24,466 nt of DNA, taken from positions 1 through 24,466 of the forward strand of contig JADGCR010000008.1 of assembly GCA_015228895.1 (NCBI GenBank). The letters are read 5' to 3'. The notes under the pieces were generated by a model, which was not told the DNA's origin, did no database searches, and saw only the letters and a program-made list of their open reading frames with translations. The stretch comes from Magnetococcales bacterium (GTDB lineage: Bacteria > Pseudomonadota > Magnetococcia > Magnetococcales > Magnetaquicoccaceae). Made by a program: the position numbers and the translations under genes. This document shows positions 15,241-24,466 of the stretch, in pieces; within the stretch, counting starts at the first letter, position 1; each line of letters starts with the position of its first letter.

Positions 15241-15538
15241 TTCCCCCGGGCCCTTACGTCCAGGGACGCATGCCCGCCACGCCCCTGCGCCGCCAGTCGT
15301 CTCACCACCTTCCCGTCGAAGCACCCCCCCACCTCTTCCATGCCCGCGACAATCCCACCCGTTCAGCCATTGCAAAAGCGCGCAACCACCACTGCTCCAC
15401 GGTTGTTCCTCCGGACGGCCAGGCAGACCGGCATCAACAAACCGCATCGTGCCTTTCTCGGACGAATCACCCAGGTTGCGTTTTTCGTTCTGGCGGACAG
15501 ATCCGCGCCACGGCTCCGGAGCGGTGCATCGTTACCCC
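15241..15538. other. Intergenic stretch without a recognisable gene
   Basis: This part of the spacer is C-rich on the + strand. Open frames exist on both strands but give proline/arginine-rich or glycine/arginine-rich translations with no motif, typical of non-coding GC-rich DNA. No tRNA, insertion-sequence ends, direct repeats or terminator is apparent. Bases 14887-15019 are likewise unassigned and may include unrecognisable remains of the decayed gene. Confidence 0.4.
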
Positions 15539-15567
15539 TTGACAGGATATATACAAACGCTCATAAT
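15539..15567 (+). promoter_or_regulatory. Near-consensus sigma70 promoter for the signalling operon
   Basis: A perfect TTGACA at 15539-15544 is separated by exactly 17 bases from CATAAT at 15562-15567, which has one mismatch to TATAAT. Transcription should start near 15574, leaving a leader of about 140 bases before the binding-protein gene. It is the best promoter match in the window and stands out against the GC-rich surroundings. Confidence 0.75.
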
Positions 15568-15714
15568 CATGCTGTACAGAGAACCTTTTCCCGGAGCATT
15601 GGAGCCTGCCCAACGGAGAACAATCACCCTTTCATGACGGATGATCGATCAAAAATGTGAGCATGGCATTCCAGTGACCTGACGCGCCCTCCGTTGCCCA
15701 TAAGGATGAAGTGA

Positions 15715-16980
15715 TTGTCTGCATTCAATTCTCCATCGTGGCTGAGTTGGACATCCAAGAAAAAACCGCTTCTTTGGATCCTCCTGCTTGCCGCATTGGC
15801 GGGCTTGCCGATCGGACACTTTCTCACCCACCCCCCCCTGGCACCACTGCGCATCGGCGTGTTGCACGCCCTCACCGGCGAGAACGGGATCATCGAGGCC
15901 CCTCTGGTGGACGCGGTCCGTCTGGCCGTGGAAGAGACCAACGCCCAGGGTGGCGTGATGGGACGCCAACTGGAACTGATCGTGGTTGACAGTCAAAGTG
16001 ACGATGCGCGCGCGGCCATCGAGGCCGAACGACTCTTCACCCGGGAAAAAATCTGCGTCCTCTTCGCCTGCGGCACCTCCTCGTGCCGCAAAGCGGTCAA
16101 ACCGGTGGTGGAACGGCACGACCAGTTGATGTTCTACCCCGTGCGCTACGAAGGCATGGAAGAGTCCTCCAACATCATCTATACCGGAGCCGTGCCCAAC
16201 CAACAGGTCATTCCTGGAGTCCAATGGGCCATGGAGCAGTTTGGCAAACGGATCTGCCTGGCAGGCTCCAGTCCGGTCTTTTCTCGCACCGCCAACCTGA
16301 TCATGCACGATTTGATCAGCCTGGGTGGAGGCGCCATCCTGAATGAACACTCCCCGCCGGACAAACGTTTCGATGCCGCCGCCATCGTCGCCGAAATCGT
16401 GCGCCACAAACCGGATGTGCTCCTCAATACGCTCGTCGGCGAGCACAATGGCCTGCTCTTTTCCGCGTTGGAACACAATGGTCTGGCGGATCTGCCCGTG
16501 GTGTCGTTTGGTGTCACGGAAACGGAGCTGCAGGTCTGGGGCGGCAGCCAATTGACCCGGCATTACGGGGTGTGGAGTTATTTTCAATCGCTGCCGGAAG
16601 AGCGCAACCAACGGTTCGTCGCCACCTTCAAGGCGCGTTATGGCGACGAACGGGTCACCAGCGCCCCGATCGAGGCCGCCTACGTGAGTCTTCTCCTCTG
16701 GGTCAACGCCGTGCGCAATGAAAATTCCTGTGATCCCAGACGACTCAAATACTCCATCAACCGTCAATCCGTACCCAGTCCCTCCGGCATCGCCACCCTG
16801 GACAGCATCAGTCATCACCTGTGGAAAACGATGCGGGTGGGACACGTCCAACCGGATGGACAATTCAAACAGGTGTTTGCCTCCAAATACCCATTGCGCC
16901 CCTTTCCCTGGCCCATCAACCACACTCCCCAGGAGTGGCGGATCATGATGGCCACCACGGGAAAAAAGGAGCCACCATGA
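15715..16980 (+). CDS. Periplasmic amide/urea-type substrate-binding protein, probable sensor partner
   Basis: A 421-residue member of the branched-chain/amide/urea binding-protein family (UrtA/AmiC/FmdD-like). A membrane helix or uncleaved signal ([17 protein letters not shown], about residues 20-36) precedes the binding fold, which begins [20 protein letters not shown] and continues [38 protein letters not shown] and [20 protein letters not shown] are typical of the amide/urea branch. No lipobox Cys is seen. The TTG start at 15715 is chosen because AAGGA lies at 15702-15706 and no in-frame ATG precedes the helix; the start remains somewhat uncertain. The stop overlaps the kinase start (ATGA), and no permease or ATPase gene is nearby. 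A role in presenting a ligand to the kinase rather than in transport is inferred. Confidence 0.85.
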   Translation: MSAFNSPSWLSWTSKKKPLLWILLLAALAGLPIGHFLTHPPLAPLRIGVLHALTGENGIIEAPLVDAVRLAVEETNAQGGVMGRQLELIVVDSQSDDARAAIEAERLFTREKICVLFACGTSSCRKAVKPVVERHDQLMFYPVRYEGMEESSNIIYTGAVPNQQVIPGVQWAMEQFGKRICLAGSSPVFSRTANLIMHDLISLGGGAILNEHSPPDKRFDAAAIVAEIVRHKPDVLLNTLVGEHNGLLFSALEHNGLADLPVVSFGVTETELQVWGGSQLTRHYGVWSYFQSLPEERNQRFVATFKARYGDERVTSAPIEAAYVSLLLWVNAVRNENSCDPRRLKYSINRQSVPSPSGIATLDSISHHLWKTMRVGHVQPDGQFKQVFASKYPLRPFPWPINHTPQEWRIMMATTGKKEPP

Positions 16981-19900
16981 TCTGCAACCGCATCGTTCCG
17001 CGCCTGCTGCTGGGATTTCTCCTGCTCTCCCCATTGCCTCTGGCGGGTCTGGCCTGGCTGTACATTCCCGCTTTCGAACAGACCATCCTGGAAACCGCCA
17101 TCATCAATCTGGCATCCATCGCCAACAAGAAAACCGATCAGATCGACAGTTACCTGAACGAACGCCTCACCGACGGCCAACTGCTGGCGACCCTGCCCCT
17201 GGTCAACAACGCCCTGCACCTCCTCTCCGCCCTGTTGCTCCAAAAGGACGTGGAACTGCTCCGCAAGGAAGAGGAGTTCAAAAAATATTTCAATCATTTC
17301 AGTCATCACATCGCCATGATGGGCTTCTACGACATGCTGCTCATCGATGTGAACGGCAATGTGGTGTTCTCGGTGCTGCAAAACTCCGACTTCGGGTCGA
17401 ACATGCATACCGGCCCCTTGCGGGAGACCAATCTGGCCCAAGCCTTCCGGGAATCCCAGAAACTGCTCACTCCCCAAATCAGCCAGGCGGAGATCTACGC
17501 CCCTTCCAGCAATCGTGTGGCGATTTTCATCGTCACCCCGGTGTTGCCCAACGGACGTCTGCTCGGCGCGGTGGCCTTGCAACTGGACATGGATCAATTG
17601 ATGTGGGTGACCACCGATTCCACCGGCATGGGCGAGACCGGAGAGACCGTGCTGGCCCAGAGGAACGGCAACGAGGTGATTTTTGTCAGCCCTTTGCGTT
17701 ACAAACAGGAGGGAGCGTTCCAGTTTCGCATCCCCATCAACCAGCAGCAGATCGCCCAGCCCATGCTGGCCGCCTTGCAAGGTGGCAATGCCCATGGCCT
17801 GGCACGGGACTACGCGAACACGCCGGTGGTGGCCGCGTGGCGCTATCTGCCCGCACTGCGTTGGGGCATGGTCGTCAAAATTGAGACCACCGAAGCCCTG
17901 CAACCCGCCCATCAACTGCGCTCTTATGTGCTGATCGCCCTGCTCCTGCTGTTGCTGGCCGCTGGACTGGCGGCCTTCTTTGTCGGTCGCAGCCTGGCTT
18001 CTCCCATTCTCCATCTCATCGCCGCAGCCCGCAAAATCTCCGCGGGGGAGTTGCAACAGCGGGCCACGCCTCAAGGGGTCGAGGAGTACCGGCTCCTGGC
18101 CAACAGTTTCAACAGCATGGCGGATCACCTCGCCGAGGAGCAGTCCCTGCTGGAAAAACGGGTGAAGGAGCGTACCCAGGATCTGCAACTGGCCAAAGTC
18201 GAGGCGGAGGTCGCCAACCGCTCCAAAAGCGATTTCCTGGCCAACATGAGTCACGAAATCCGCACCCCGATGAACGCCATTCTCGGCATGGGATATCTGG
18301 CCTTGCAGACCGACCTCTCCCCGCAACAGCGCGGTTACCTGGAAAAGATGCATGCGGCCTCCAACGCCCTGCTGCGCATCATCAACGACATCCTGGATTT
18401 TTCCAAAATCGACGCCGGCATGCTGGAACTGGAAAACGCCCCCTTCAACCTCGCCCAGGTGGTGCATCAGGTGCTCGATGGCCTGATGGTCAAGGCGCAG
18501 ACAAAACCCGGCGTCGAAATCCTGGTGGACATCCCCGTCGATGTCCCCAGAAACCTGAAGGGAGACGCCATCCGTCTGGGCCAGATTCTGACCAACCTGT
18601 GCGACAACGCCCTCAAATTCACCGAAAGGGGGGAGATCGTCATCACGGTCAAATTGCACTCCGTCGCGGAGATGCAGGTCAAGTTGCAGTTTGTGGTACG
18701 CGATACCGGCATCGGCATCCATCCCAAACAGATCGAACGACTGATGCAGCCCTTCCAGCAAGCCGACGCCTCCACCACTCGCCGTTATGGGGGCACCGGC
18801 CTGGGACTGGCCATCTGCCGCAATCTGGTGGAGATGATGGGGGGGAGCATGACCGCGGAAAGTCAACCCGGCCACGGCAGCCGTTTCTCTTTCACCTCCT
18901 GTTTCCCGGTGTCTGTCCGGGACGAGCCCCACAACCGGTCGCTTCCGCCCCACGACTTGCAGGGCAAGCGCATTCTGGTGGTGAATGACAATGAAACCGC
19001 CCGGAACATTTTCCTGTCGATGCTCGCCTCCTGGCGCTTTGACGGCAACGCCGTGGACTCCGGACAGAAGGCCATGGAGGCGCTGCAACGCGCCACGGCG
19101 ACGGGACACCCCTTCGATCTGCTGCTGCTGGATTGCTCCATGCCGGGAATGAACGGCCTCGAAACCGCCCGGCGGATTCTGGACGCTCCGGAAATACCGG
19201 TCGTCCCGCCGATCATCATGGTCTCCTCCTGCGATCGCGCCATGATCCAGGAGCAGGCCACCGGCTTGGGCGTCACCGCCTTCATCCAGAAGCCGGTCAC
19301 ACCTTCCGGCCTGCTGGAAGCAATCATGAACCGGTTTGGCATGCGTCAGCCGGAAACGTCGGCTCCGGCGGTGCCGGTCCATGTTTCCGGGGACGCCGGA
19401 CTGTGGGGCAAGCGGATTCTGCTGGTGGACGACGTGCAGGTCAATCTCGACGTCATCCAGGAGATCCTCCAGCGGCGGTCCGCGATCGTCACCCTGGCCC
19501 ACAACGGTCAGGAGGCGGTGACCGCGGTGACCCATGCCGCCACGCCTTTCGACCTGGTCCTCATGGACGTGCAAATGCCCGTCATGGATGGACTGGAAGC
19601 CACCCGCGCGATACGGCTTCTGCCCGCGGCCCGGAATCTGCCCATCATCGCCATGACGGCCAGCGCCATGGTCCAGGACGTGAAAGCCTGTCTGGAAACC
19701 GGCATGAACGACCACATCGCCAAACCCATTCATGTCGAACGACTCCTGACCAAGCTGGTCCAATGGATCTGCGACGCGTATCACCAGAAGAAAATGACGA
19801 CGACGCTGCCGGTCGCCCAACCCGTCCAACCCACGCCGGGCATCGATTTCGTCACCGGGTTGGAGCGCTGCGAGGGGGACACCCATCTGTTCAACCGCCT

Positions 19901-20453
19901 TGTGATCAATTTCAGCAAGGAGTTCCAGGGAATGACCGATCGCATCCACGCATCCCTGACACAGGGCGATACGATGACCGCTCTGCATCAGGCGCACAAA
20001 CTCAAGGGGTCCGCGGGCACCATCGCCGCGATGGAATTGGCCGGGGTGGCCGGCAAACTGGAAATGGCGCTGCGGCAAAACAACGATGCCGCCGCCAGGA
20101 CGCTGCTCACCTCACTGCGCGTCAGTCTGGCCCACACCCTGGAGGCGTGCAGAATCCATCTGGAACAGCTTCACCCACCCCGGATCCCACCCTCGATGAC
20201 GCCTCTCCACAAGGCGCATCTCGCCAGTCTGCTTGACGAACTGGTCATTTTGTTGCAAAACAAGGATATCCAGTGCGATACCCATGGCCGATTGATCCAG
20301 GAGGGATTGCAGGGCGTCCCGGAGTTCGCCGAACTCCTGACGGCCTTGCAGAACCGTCTGGATTGCCTGGACATGCGGGGTTCCAGGCAAACGGCCCTGG
20401 CACTGCTCCATCAACTGCGACACCACCCGGAGGCGCCAAATGGGGACTCCTGA
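16977..20453 (+). CDS. Hybrid sensor histidine kinase with two receivers and HPt
   Basis: A 1158-residue membrane kinase. Residues about 8-28 form a first membrane helix, then an extracytoplasmic Cache-like sensor (about 30-312), a second helix (about 315-338), HAMP (about 340-392) and a coiled coil. The HisKA domain has phospho-acceptor His426 ([10 protein letters not shown]), and the ATPase domain shows [15 protein letters not shown] and GTGLGLAI. Receiver 1 (about 665-785) has phospho-acceptor Asp719, but its acidic pair is Asn670-Asp671. Receiver 2 (about 805-925) is complete with Asp864. An HPt domain follows with His1007 ([11 protein letters not shown]), and then an 85-residue helical tail. 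AAGGAG at 16966-16971 sets the ATG, which overlaps the binding-protein stop. It probably passes phosphate to the response regulator gene that overlaps its 3' end by 14 bases. Confidence 0.93.
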   Translation: MICNRIVPRLLLGFLLLSPLPLAGLAWLYIPAFEQTILETAIINLASIANKKTDQIDSYLNERLTDGQLLATLPLVNNALHLLSALLLQKDVELLRKEEEFKKYFNHFSHHIAMMGFYDMLLIDVNGNVVFSVLQNSDFGSNMHTGPLRETNLAQAFRESQKLLTPQISQAEIYAPSSNRVAIFIVTPVLPNGRLLGAVALQLDMDQLMWVTTDSTGMGETGETVLAQRNGNEVIFVSPLRYKQEGAFQFRIPINQQQIAQPMLAALQGGNAHGLARDYANTPVVAAWRYLPALRWGMVVKIETTEALQPAHQLRSYVLIALLLLLLAAGLAAFFVGRSLASPILHLIAAARKISAGELQQRATPQGVEEYRLLANSFNSMADHLAEEQSLLEKRVKERTQDLQLAKVEAEVANRSKSDFLANMSHEIRTPMNAILGMGYLALQTDLSPQQRGYLEKMHAASNALLRIINDILDFSKIDAGMLELENAPFNLAQVVHQVLDGLMVKAQTKPGVEILVDIPVDVPRNLKGDAIRLGQILTNLCDNALKFTERGEIVITVKLHSVAEMQVKLQFVVRDTGIGIHPKQIERLMQPFQQADASTTRRYGGTGLGLAICRNLVEMMGGSMTAESQPGHGSRFSFTSCFPVSVRDEPHNRSLPPHDLQGKRILVVNDNETARNIFLSMLASWRFDGNAVDSGQKAMEALQRATATGHPFDLLLLDCSMPGMNGLETARRILDAPEIPVVPPIIMVSSCDRAMIQEQATGLGVTAFIQKPVTPSGLLEAIMNRFGMRQPETSAPAVPVHVSGDAGLWGKRILLVDDVQVNLDVIQEILQRRSAIVTLAHNGQEAVTAVTHAATPFDLVLMDVQMPVMDGLEATRAIRLLPAARNLPIIAMTASAMVQDVKACLETGMNDHIAKPIHVERLLTKLVQWICDAYHQKKMTTTLPVAQPVQPTPGIDFVTGLERCEGDTHLFNRLVINFSKEFQGMTDRIHASLTQGDTMTALHQAHKLKGSAGTIAAMELAGVAGKLEMALRQNNDAAARTLLTSLRVSLAHTLEACRIHLEQLHPPRIPPSMTPLHKAHLASLLDELVILLQNKDIQCDTHGRLIQEGLQGVPEFAELLTALQNRLDCLDMRGSRQTALALLHQLRHHPEAPNGDS

Positions 20454-22215
20454 GCAACGCTCCACCATTCTGATTGTCGATGACTCCCCCAACGATATCC
20501 GGCTCATGGGAAAAATTCTCTCCGCCGACCATCACGTCCTGTTCGCCACCAATGGCCAGGAGGCCATGGAGTGCGCCACAGCCAATCCACCGGATCTGAT
20601 TCTGCTGGACATCATGATGCCGGACATCGATGGGTTCACCGTATGCTCCAGATTGCGTGACAATAAAGATCAGCTTGATATTCCTGTGATCATTTTCACC
20701 GAGATCAACAATCCGGAAGCGGAAACCCGCGGGTTTGAAGCCGGCGCGGTGGATTTCCTGACCAAACCGGTCAATCCGCCTTCGGTACGCGCCAGGGTGG
20801 CGGTTCATCTGGCATTGAAAAAACAGCGCAACGCGCTGGAAAAAGAGATACGGGAACGCAAACACCTGGAGATCCGGCTGCGGGAACTCGCCGAGTTGGA
20901 CCCACTGACCCGGTTGCCCAATCGCAAACTGTTTGACGACCGGTTGCGACAGGCGATCCTGATGAGTGAACGCAATCAGCGCGACTTCGCCTTGCTGTTC
21001 GTGGATCTGGACCGTTTCAAGTGGGTCAACGACACGCTGGGACACGACGCGGGGGACGCCCTGCTGGTGGATGTGGCCAGCCGTCTGAAAAACCTGGTGC
21101 GCAAATCGGATACGGTGGCGCGCATGGGCGGGGATGAATTTACCGTCATTCTCACGGATATCGTTCATGAGTCCATGGTCGAACTGGTCGCGCGCAAGAT
21201 TCTGGAACAGCTCACCACCCCCTTCCGGTTGAAAGGGCAGGAGGTGGTGATCTCGGGGAGTGTGGGCATCGGCCTTTTTCCCGGCGACGGCGCGACCGCA
21301 GAGGAGTTGGCCAAAAACGCCGACTGCGCCATGTATCAGGCCAAGGCCTCCGGTCGCAACGCCTTCCAGTTTTTCTCCCCGGAGATCAACGCGCAAGCCT
21401 ACAAGCGCATGCACCTGGAATCGGACATGCGTCAGGCCTGTCAGCGCAACGAATTTTTTCTCGATTACCAACCCAAGATCAACCTCACGACAGGCCGGAT
21501 TTGCGGCATGGAGGCCCTGTTGCGCTGGGACCATCCACGGGATGGCATTCTCTTTCCCCATCAGTTCATCCCGCTGGCGGAAGGAACCGGCATGATCCTG
21601 CAAATCGGGACCTGGGTGTTGCGTTCCGCCTGCCAGGACGCCACCTACTGGCGCAACCACGGTTTTCCTGGACTCAAACTGGCGGTGAATCTCTCCGCGC
21701 TGCAATTTCGCGACGGGGACAAACTGGTGGAACTGCTGCAAGAGATCCTGCACGATACAGGATTCCCACCCCACAATCTGGAATTGGAAATCACCGAAAC
21801 CATGATGATGAACAACACGGAACAGGTGTGCGCCACCTTGCAGAAAATCACCGCCATGGGCATTTCCATCGCCATGGACGATTTTGGCACCGGATACTCC
21901 TCACTGGCCCTGTTGCGACGTCTGCCCATTCAGGTCATCAAGATCGACCGCTCCTTCGTCAGCGATCTGAAGGAGGGGTCCGCCAACACCGCCTTCATCG
22001 CAGCGATCGTTTCCATGGCCAGGCAGTTGCACCTCCACGTGGTGGTGGAAGGAGTCGAGACCGCGGAACAGTTGCAAATCATGAAAACTCATGGTGGCGA
22101 TGACGTGCAGGGCTTCTATTTTTCCCCCCCGCTGGGCAAGGAGGGGTTTCTGGCCCTGATGCAGGGCCGGATTCCCCTGGGAGGTGGAATGTACCCTTTC
22201 GACCCCCCGAAATAG
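20440..22215 (+). CDS. Response regulator with GGDEF and EAL domains
   Basis: A 591-residue cytoplasmic output protein. The receiver (1-125) has the acidic pair in IVDDSPND, phospho-acceptor Asp57 ([12 protein letters not shown]) and Lys in LTKPVNPP. After a short coiled coil, the diguanylate cyclase domain has GGDEF at 230-234 and an inhibitory site RKSD at 221-224, at the expected five-residue distance. The EAL domain has EALLRW (Glu358), [41 protein letters not shown] and [10 protein letters not shown], all consistent with an active c-di-GMP phosphodiesterase. The ATG at 20440 has GGAGG at 20429-20433 and lies inside the kinase gene, so translation is coupled. Whether net c-di-GMP synthesis or breakdown results from phosphorylation cannot be told from sequence. 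Confidence 0.94.
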   Translation: MGTPEQRSTILIVDDSPNDIRLMGKILSADHHVLFATNGQEAMECATANPPDLILLDIMMPDIDGFTVCSRLRDNKDQLDIPVIIFTEINNPEAETRGFEAGAVDFLTKPVNPPSVRARVAVHLALKKQRNALEKEIRERKHLEIRLRELAELDPLTRLPNRKLFDDRLRQAILMSERNQRDFALLFVDLDRFKWVNDTLGHDAGDALLVDVASRLKNLVRKSDTVARMGGDEFTVILTDIVHESMVELVARKILEQLTTPFRLKGQEVVISGSVGIGLFPGDGATAEELAKNADCAMYQAKASGRNAFQFFSPEINAQAYKRMHLESDMRQACQRNEFFLDYQPKINLTTGRICGMEALLRWDHPRDGILFPHQFIPLAEGTGMILQIGTWVLRSACQDATYWRNHGFPGLKLAVNLSALQFRDGDKLVELLQEILHDTGFPPHNLELEITETMMMNNTEQVCATLQKITAMGISIAMDDFGTGYSSLALLRRLPIQVIKIDRSFVSDLKEGSANTAFIAAIVSMARQLHLHVVVEGVETAEQLQIMKTHGGDDVQGFYFSPPLGKEGFLALMQGRIPLGGGMYPFDPPK

Positions 22216-22217
22216 CT

Positions 22218-24466
22218 TCACCCCGGCATCGTCTTGCGCAGGATGAAGACCTTGCCGTCGCAATCCACCCCGGACCAATCCACCTGGTCGATATCCACAT
22301 ACGCGTCCAGTTGGGTCTGCAACGCGTGTCGCGCCATCACCGCGGCGTGCAGATCCTCCACCACAAAGAATCCGCCCGGTCTGACATGGGGAAAGAGGGT
22401 CCGCAGGGTGAGCAGAATATGCGCGTCCACATGGGAACCGTCATCCACGATGACATCCACCTCCCCGATCTGCCGGATGGCCGCCAACAGATCCCCCTCT
22501 TTGCTCTGATCGCACAAAAACGTCCGGGTATCGGTCTCCCGACCCACGGCAGAGGCATCCACGATATCCAGACCAAACAACTCCGCCTGGGGCAGATACT
22601 CCCGCCAGGCCCGCAAGGAGGCCCCTGGAAAACGGGGATCCATGATGCCGATCTCCACCAGACGGACACGGGGACCGAACAGCGCCAGCATGTCCGCGTA
22701 CAGGTTCGTGTACCCATGCCGTTCATGGCTGCTGTCGCCCTTGTCCGAACCGTGACGGTTGGTGATCTCCCGGAGACGGGTCCGGGCCGCCTCCCGCGCC
22801 GGTTCCAACCGCTCCGGTCCCAGATCCCTGGACGACCAGACCGCCTCCAGACCCCGATCGTTGGGAACCGTGTACCCCCCCAATCCCTCCTTGCCCGCCG
22901 CGCCCACATGGTAGCAAAAGGCCTGATTGTTCAGGTAGGCCACCATCGCCCGATATTGCCAGGCGGCGGCGATGGTGTCTTCCAGACTCGCCGGACCTCC
23001 GGGGATGAACTGTCCCGCGATGGTCATGCGCACCATCCCGGTGCTGAACAGGGAGGGCATCAACGAAAAGGTTTCGCAAAACCGGCCTCGACCAATCCAG
23101 CCGGAGTTTTCCTGGTCGATGTACACATGGTGCAACAGGGTGCCGTGATGGGTCACGCGGGTATGGGGATCGATGGCGCGAAACCGGGTCGAACCGCAGC
23201 CGCGGAAATAGACCTGACACAAATCCGGGACCAGCTTGAACAACCTGAGCGCGGGGGCGATGAAATCCGCCTCCAGGTAAAACCAGTGGTCCGGTTCCAG
23301 ATACAGGAAGGTATCGGTGGTGACCGACTCCACCAGGGTCTGAAAGACATCAAAGAAACCACGCCGCGTGGATTCGTTCATGGTGCCCAGCAGGCGCATG
23401 CCGTACCGCTGGCAAAGACGCTGGATCAACTCCTGCCCCATGGGGGAGCGATCGTCCACCAGATGATGGATCACCGGACCGGAATAACGATTGCAACGGT
23501 AGAAAGTCTCCATGGACTGTTCGAAATAGCGCATCCGTTCCGGACAGTTGAGATAAACCGGCGTCAGCACCGTGACCGGCTCGGCCCCGGGTGTTCCGTC
23601 CGGCACTGCGGCCAGCACCCCTTCCAGCAGACCCGGCAAGGACGCAGCCCCATAATGGCTCCTGGCGAACTGATGACCCGCGCGCCGTATGGCTTCGGCC
23701 TCCTCCGGCCGGTTCGCCAGAAAAGCACCGATGGCCCGCCATTCGTCCAGGGTGGAAAACGCCAGACAGTGCACGCCCGGAATCAGGAAATGGTCCAGTC
23801 GCTCGCAACGCTCCTGCACCAGCAGGGCGCCGCTCAAGACCGTCTCCAGGCTGCGCTCCGTCATGACCCGCTGCAGGTCCGGTCGCAAGGAGAACTGGAC
23901 CACACACCCCGTGTCCGCCAGTTCCTCCCCGGTCAACTCCCGCCGCTCCAGAGAGAGCCCCACGCCCTCCGCCGCCGCCGTCCACACCGTCGTCAGCCAG
24001 TTCTCCCCGGCGCCCCTCGAATCCACCACCATCCGTGCCGACAATGGTTGCCAGGTCGGGGGCGTCCGCACCGAGACCGGAAAGGGCGTGTGCAGCACCC
24101 GATTGGCGCACACCGGATCGTCCCAGGGCGGGGTGTTCCCATCCTCCATGGTCCAGATCACATCCACCAGGGCCAGCAGTTTGCGCAACAGAATGGGGCT
24201 GTGGGACCAGTTCTCCAGCAAACAGGCCACCACCTTGAGCGACCCCAGCTCCTGACGCAGGGCGGTGATCATCCGGATGCGTTCCTGCTGGGCGAACGCC
24301 ATGCAGCTGGCCATGTCATCCAGAAACACCAGCCGCTGGGCATCCAACCGCCGGCAGAGGGCGGCAATGGCTTCATACCCTTCACTGCCGGGGGCGTCCA
24401 CCAGGGAGGACAGCTCGCACTGCCAACCCAGGCCAGCCATGGCGGCGACCATCCGGGCACCCGCCT
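22218..24466 (-). CDS. Glycosyltransferase-glycosyltransferase-methyltransferase protein (5' end outside window)
   Basis: The frame is open to the window edge (codons upstream of the first visible ATG at 24452 continue without a stop), so the N terminus is probably missing; numbering below starts at that ATG. Residues about 1-280 end like CgeB-type glycosyltransferases (SLETVLSGALLVQE, then IPGVHCLAFSTLDEW). Residues about 290-480 resemble a family 2 glycosyltransferase (VTVLTPVYLNCPERM, LVDDRSPMG, then YLEPDHWF). Residues about 570-744 form a class I SAM-dependent methyltransferase (HGSDKGD, RLVEIGIMDPRFPGASLRAW, FGLDI, VIVDDGSHVDAH, GGFFVVEDLH). A role in building and methylating a surface glycan is inferred. 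It is convergent with the response regulator gene, with two bases between the stops. Confidence 0.82.
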   Translation of the reverse strand, partial: AGARMVAAMAGLGWQCELSSLVDAPGSEGYEAIAALCRRLDAQRLVFLDDMASCMAFAQQERIRMITALRQELGSLKVVACLLENWSHSPILLRKLLALVDVIWTMEDGNTPPWDDPVCANRVLHTPFPVSVRTPPTWQPLSARMVVDSRGAGENWLTTVWTAAAEGVGLSLERRELTGEELADTGCVVQFSLRPDLQRVMTERSLETVLSGALLVQERCERLDHFLIPGVHCLAFSTLDEWRAIGAFLANRPEEAEAIRRAGHQFARSHYGAASLPGLLEGVLAAVPDGTPGAEPVTVLTPVYLNCPERMRYFEQSMETFYRCNRYSGPVIHHLVDDRSPMGQELIQRLCQRYGMRLLGTMNESTRRGFFDVFQTLVESVTTDTFLYLEPDHWFYLEADFIAPALRLFKLVPDLCQVYFRGCGSTRFRAIDPHTRVTHHGTLLHHVYIDQENSGWIGRGRFCETFSLMPSLFSTGMVRMTIAGQFIPGGPASLEDTIAAAWQYRAMVAYLNNQAFCYHVGAAGKEGLGGYTVPNDRGLEAVWSSRDLGPERLEPAREAARTRLREITNRHGSDKGDSSHERHGYTNLYADMLALFGPRVRLVEIGIMDPRFPGASLRAWREYLPQAELFGLDIVDASAVGRETDTRTFLCDQSKEGDLLAAIRQIGEVDVIVDDGSHVDAHILLTLRTLFPHVRPGGFFVVEDLHAAVMARHALQTQLDAYVDIDQVDWSGVDCDGKVFILRKTMPG

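Noticed and set aside
15250..15540. Small genes on either strand in the spacer before the signalling operon
   Set aside because: Translations are Pro/Arg-rich or Gly/Arg-rich with no motif and no supporting ribosome binding sites.
16821..16976. An upstream extension of 52 codons for the hybrid kinase
   Set aside because: It would overlap the binding-protein gene, lacks a ribosome binding site, and would put non-conserved residues before the membrane helix; ATG 16977 has AAGGAG at the right distance.
16815..20078. Antisense open frame of over 1000 codons opposite the hybrid kinase
   Set aside because: The + strand encodes a complete kinase with all expected motifs; the antisense translation is low-complexity and motif-free.

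Overview
The window is a GC-rich bacterial chromosome segment. Twelve complete protein genes are on the + strand and one incomplete gene enters from the right edge on the - strand (13 in total). One decayed coiled-coil gene is also present. The gene content suggests an anaerobic or microaerophilic proteobacterium that can run the reductive TCA (rTCA) cycle. The combination of ferredoxin-dependent 2-oxoacid oxidoreductases, a soluble-looking fumarate reductase, many c-di-GMP and hybrid-kinase genes and a DUF1640-like relic would fit Magnetococcales (the Magnetococcus group). That taxon is an inference from gene content, not something the sequence proves.

Layout. Bases 1-368 are a leader without a convincing gene, carrying a plausible sigma70 promoter (262-290) for ybaB-recR (369-1324). 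A second promoter with a perfect TATAAT box (1342-1370) precedes the metabolic block (1446-14818). That block contains a two-gene pyruvate:ferredoxin oxidoreductase (alpha-gamma fusion plus ferredoxin-beta fusion), a divergent EAL-domain protein coupled to an unrecognised 263-residue protein, and a fumarate reductase iron-sulfur/flavoprotein pair. It continues with sucC, sucD and 2-oxoglutarate:ferredoxin oxidoreductase korA-korB. A strong rho-independent terminator (14846-14886) closes it. Read in the reductive direction, the products take fumarate to succinate, succinyl-CoA and 2-oxoglutarate, and acetyl-CoA to pyruvate. These are the steps that distinguish the reductive cycle, except for citrate cleavage, for which no gene is seen here.

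Bases 14887-15714 hold no intact gene. They contain the frameshifted remains of a small coiled-coil/membrane-anchor protein (about 15020-15240) and then a near-consensus promoter (15539-15567). That promoter precedes a signalling operon (15715-22215) whose three genes overlap: an amide/urea-type periplasmic binding protein without any permease, a 1158-residue hybrid histidine kinase (sensor, HAMP, kinase, two receivers, HPt), and a response regulator with intact GGDEF and EAL domains. The simplest reading is a pathway from ligand sensing to phosphorelay to c-di-GMP turnover.

The right end (22218-24466, - strand) is an incomplete large protein combining two glycosyltransferase-like regions with a C-terminal SAM-dependent methyltransferase. 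It converges on the signalling operon with only two bases between the stop codons.

The most interesting points are the unusual architecture of the fumarate reductase, the EAL protein plus unknown partner embedded in the carbon-fixation block, two perfect hairpins just upstream of korA, the permease-less binding-protein/kinase/c-di-GMP operon, and the three-module glycan enzyme.
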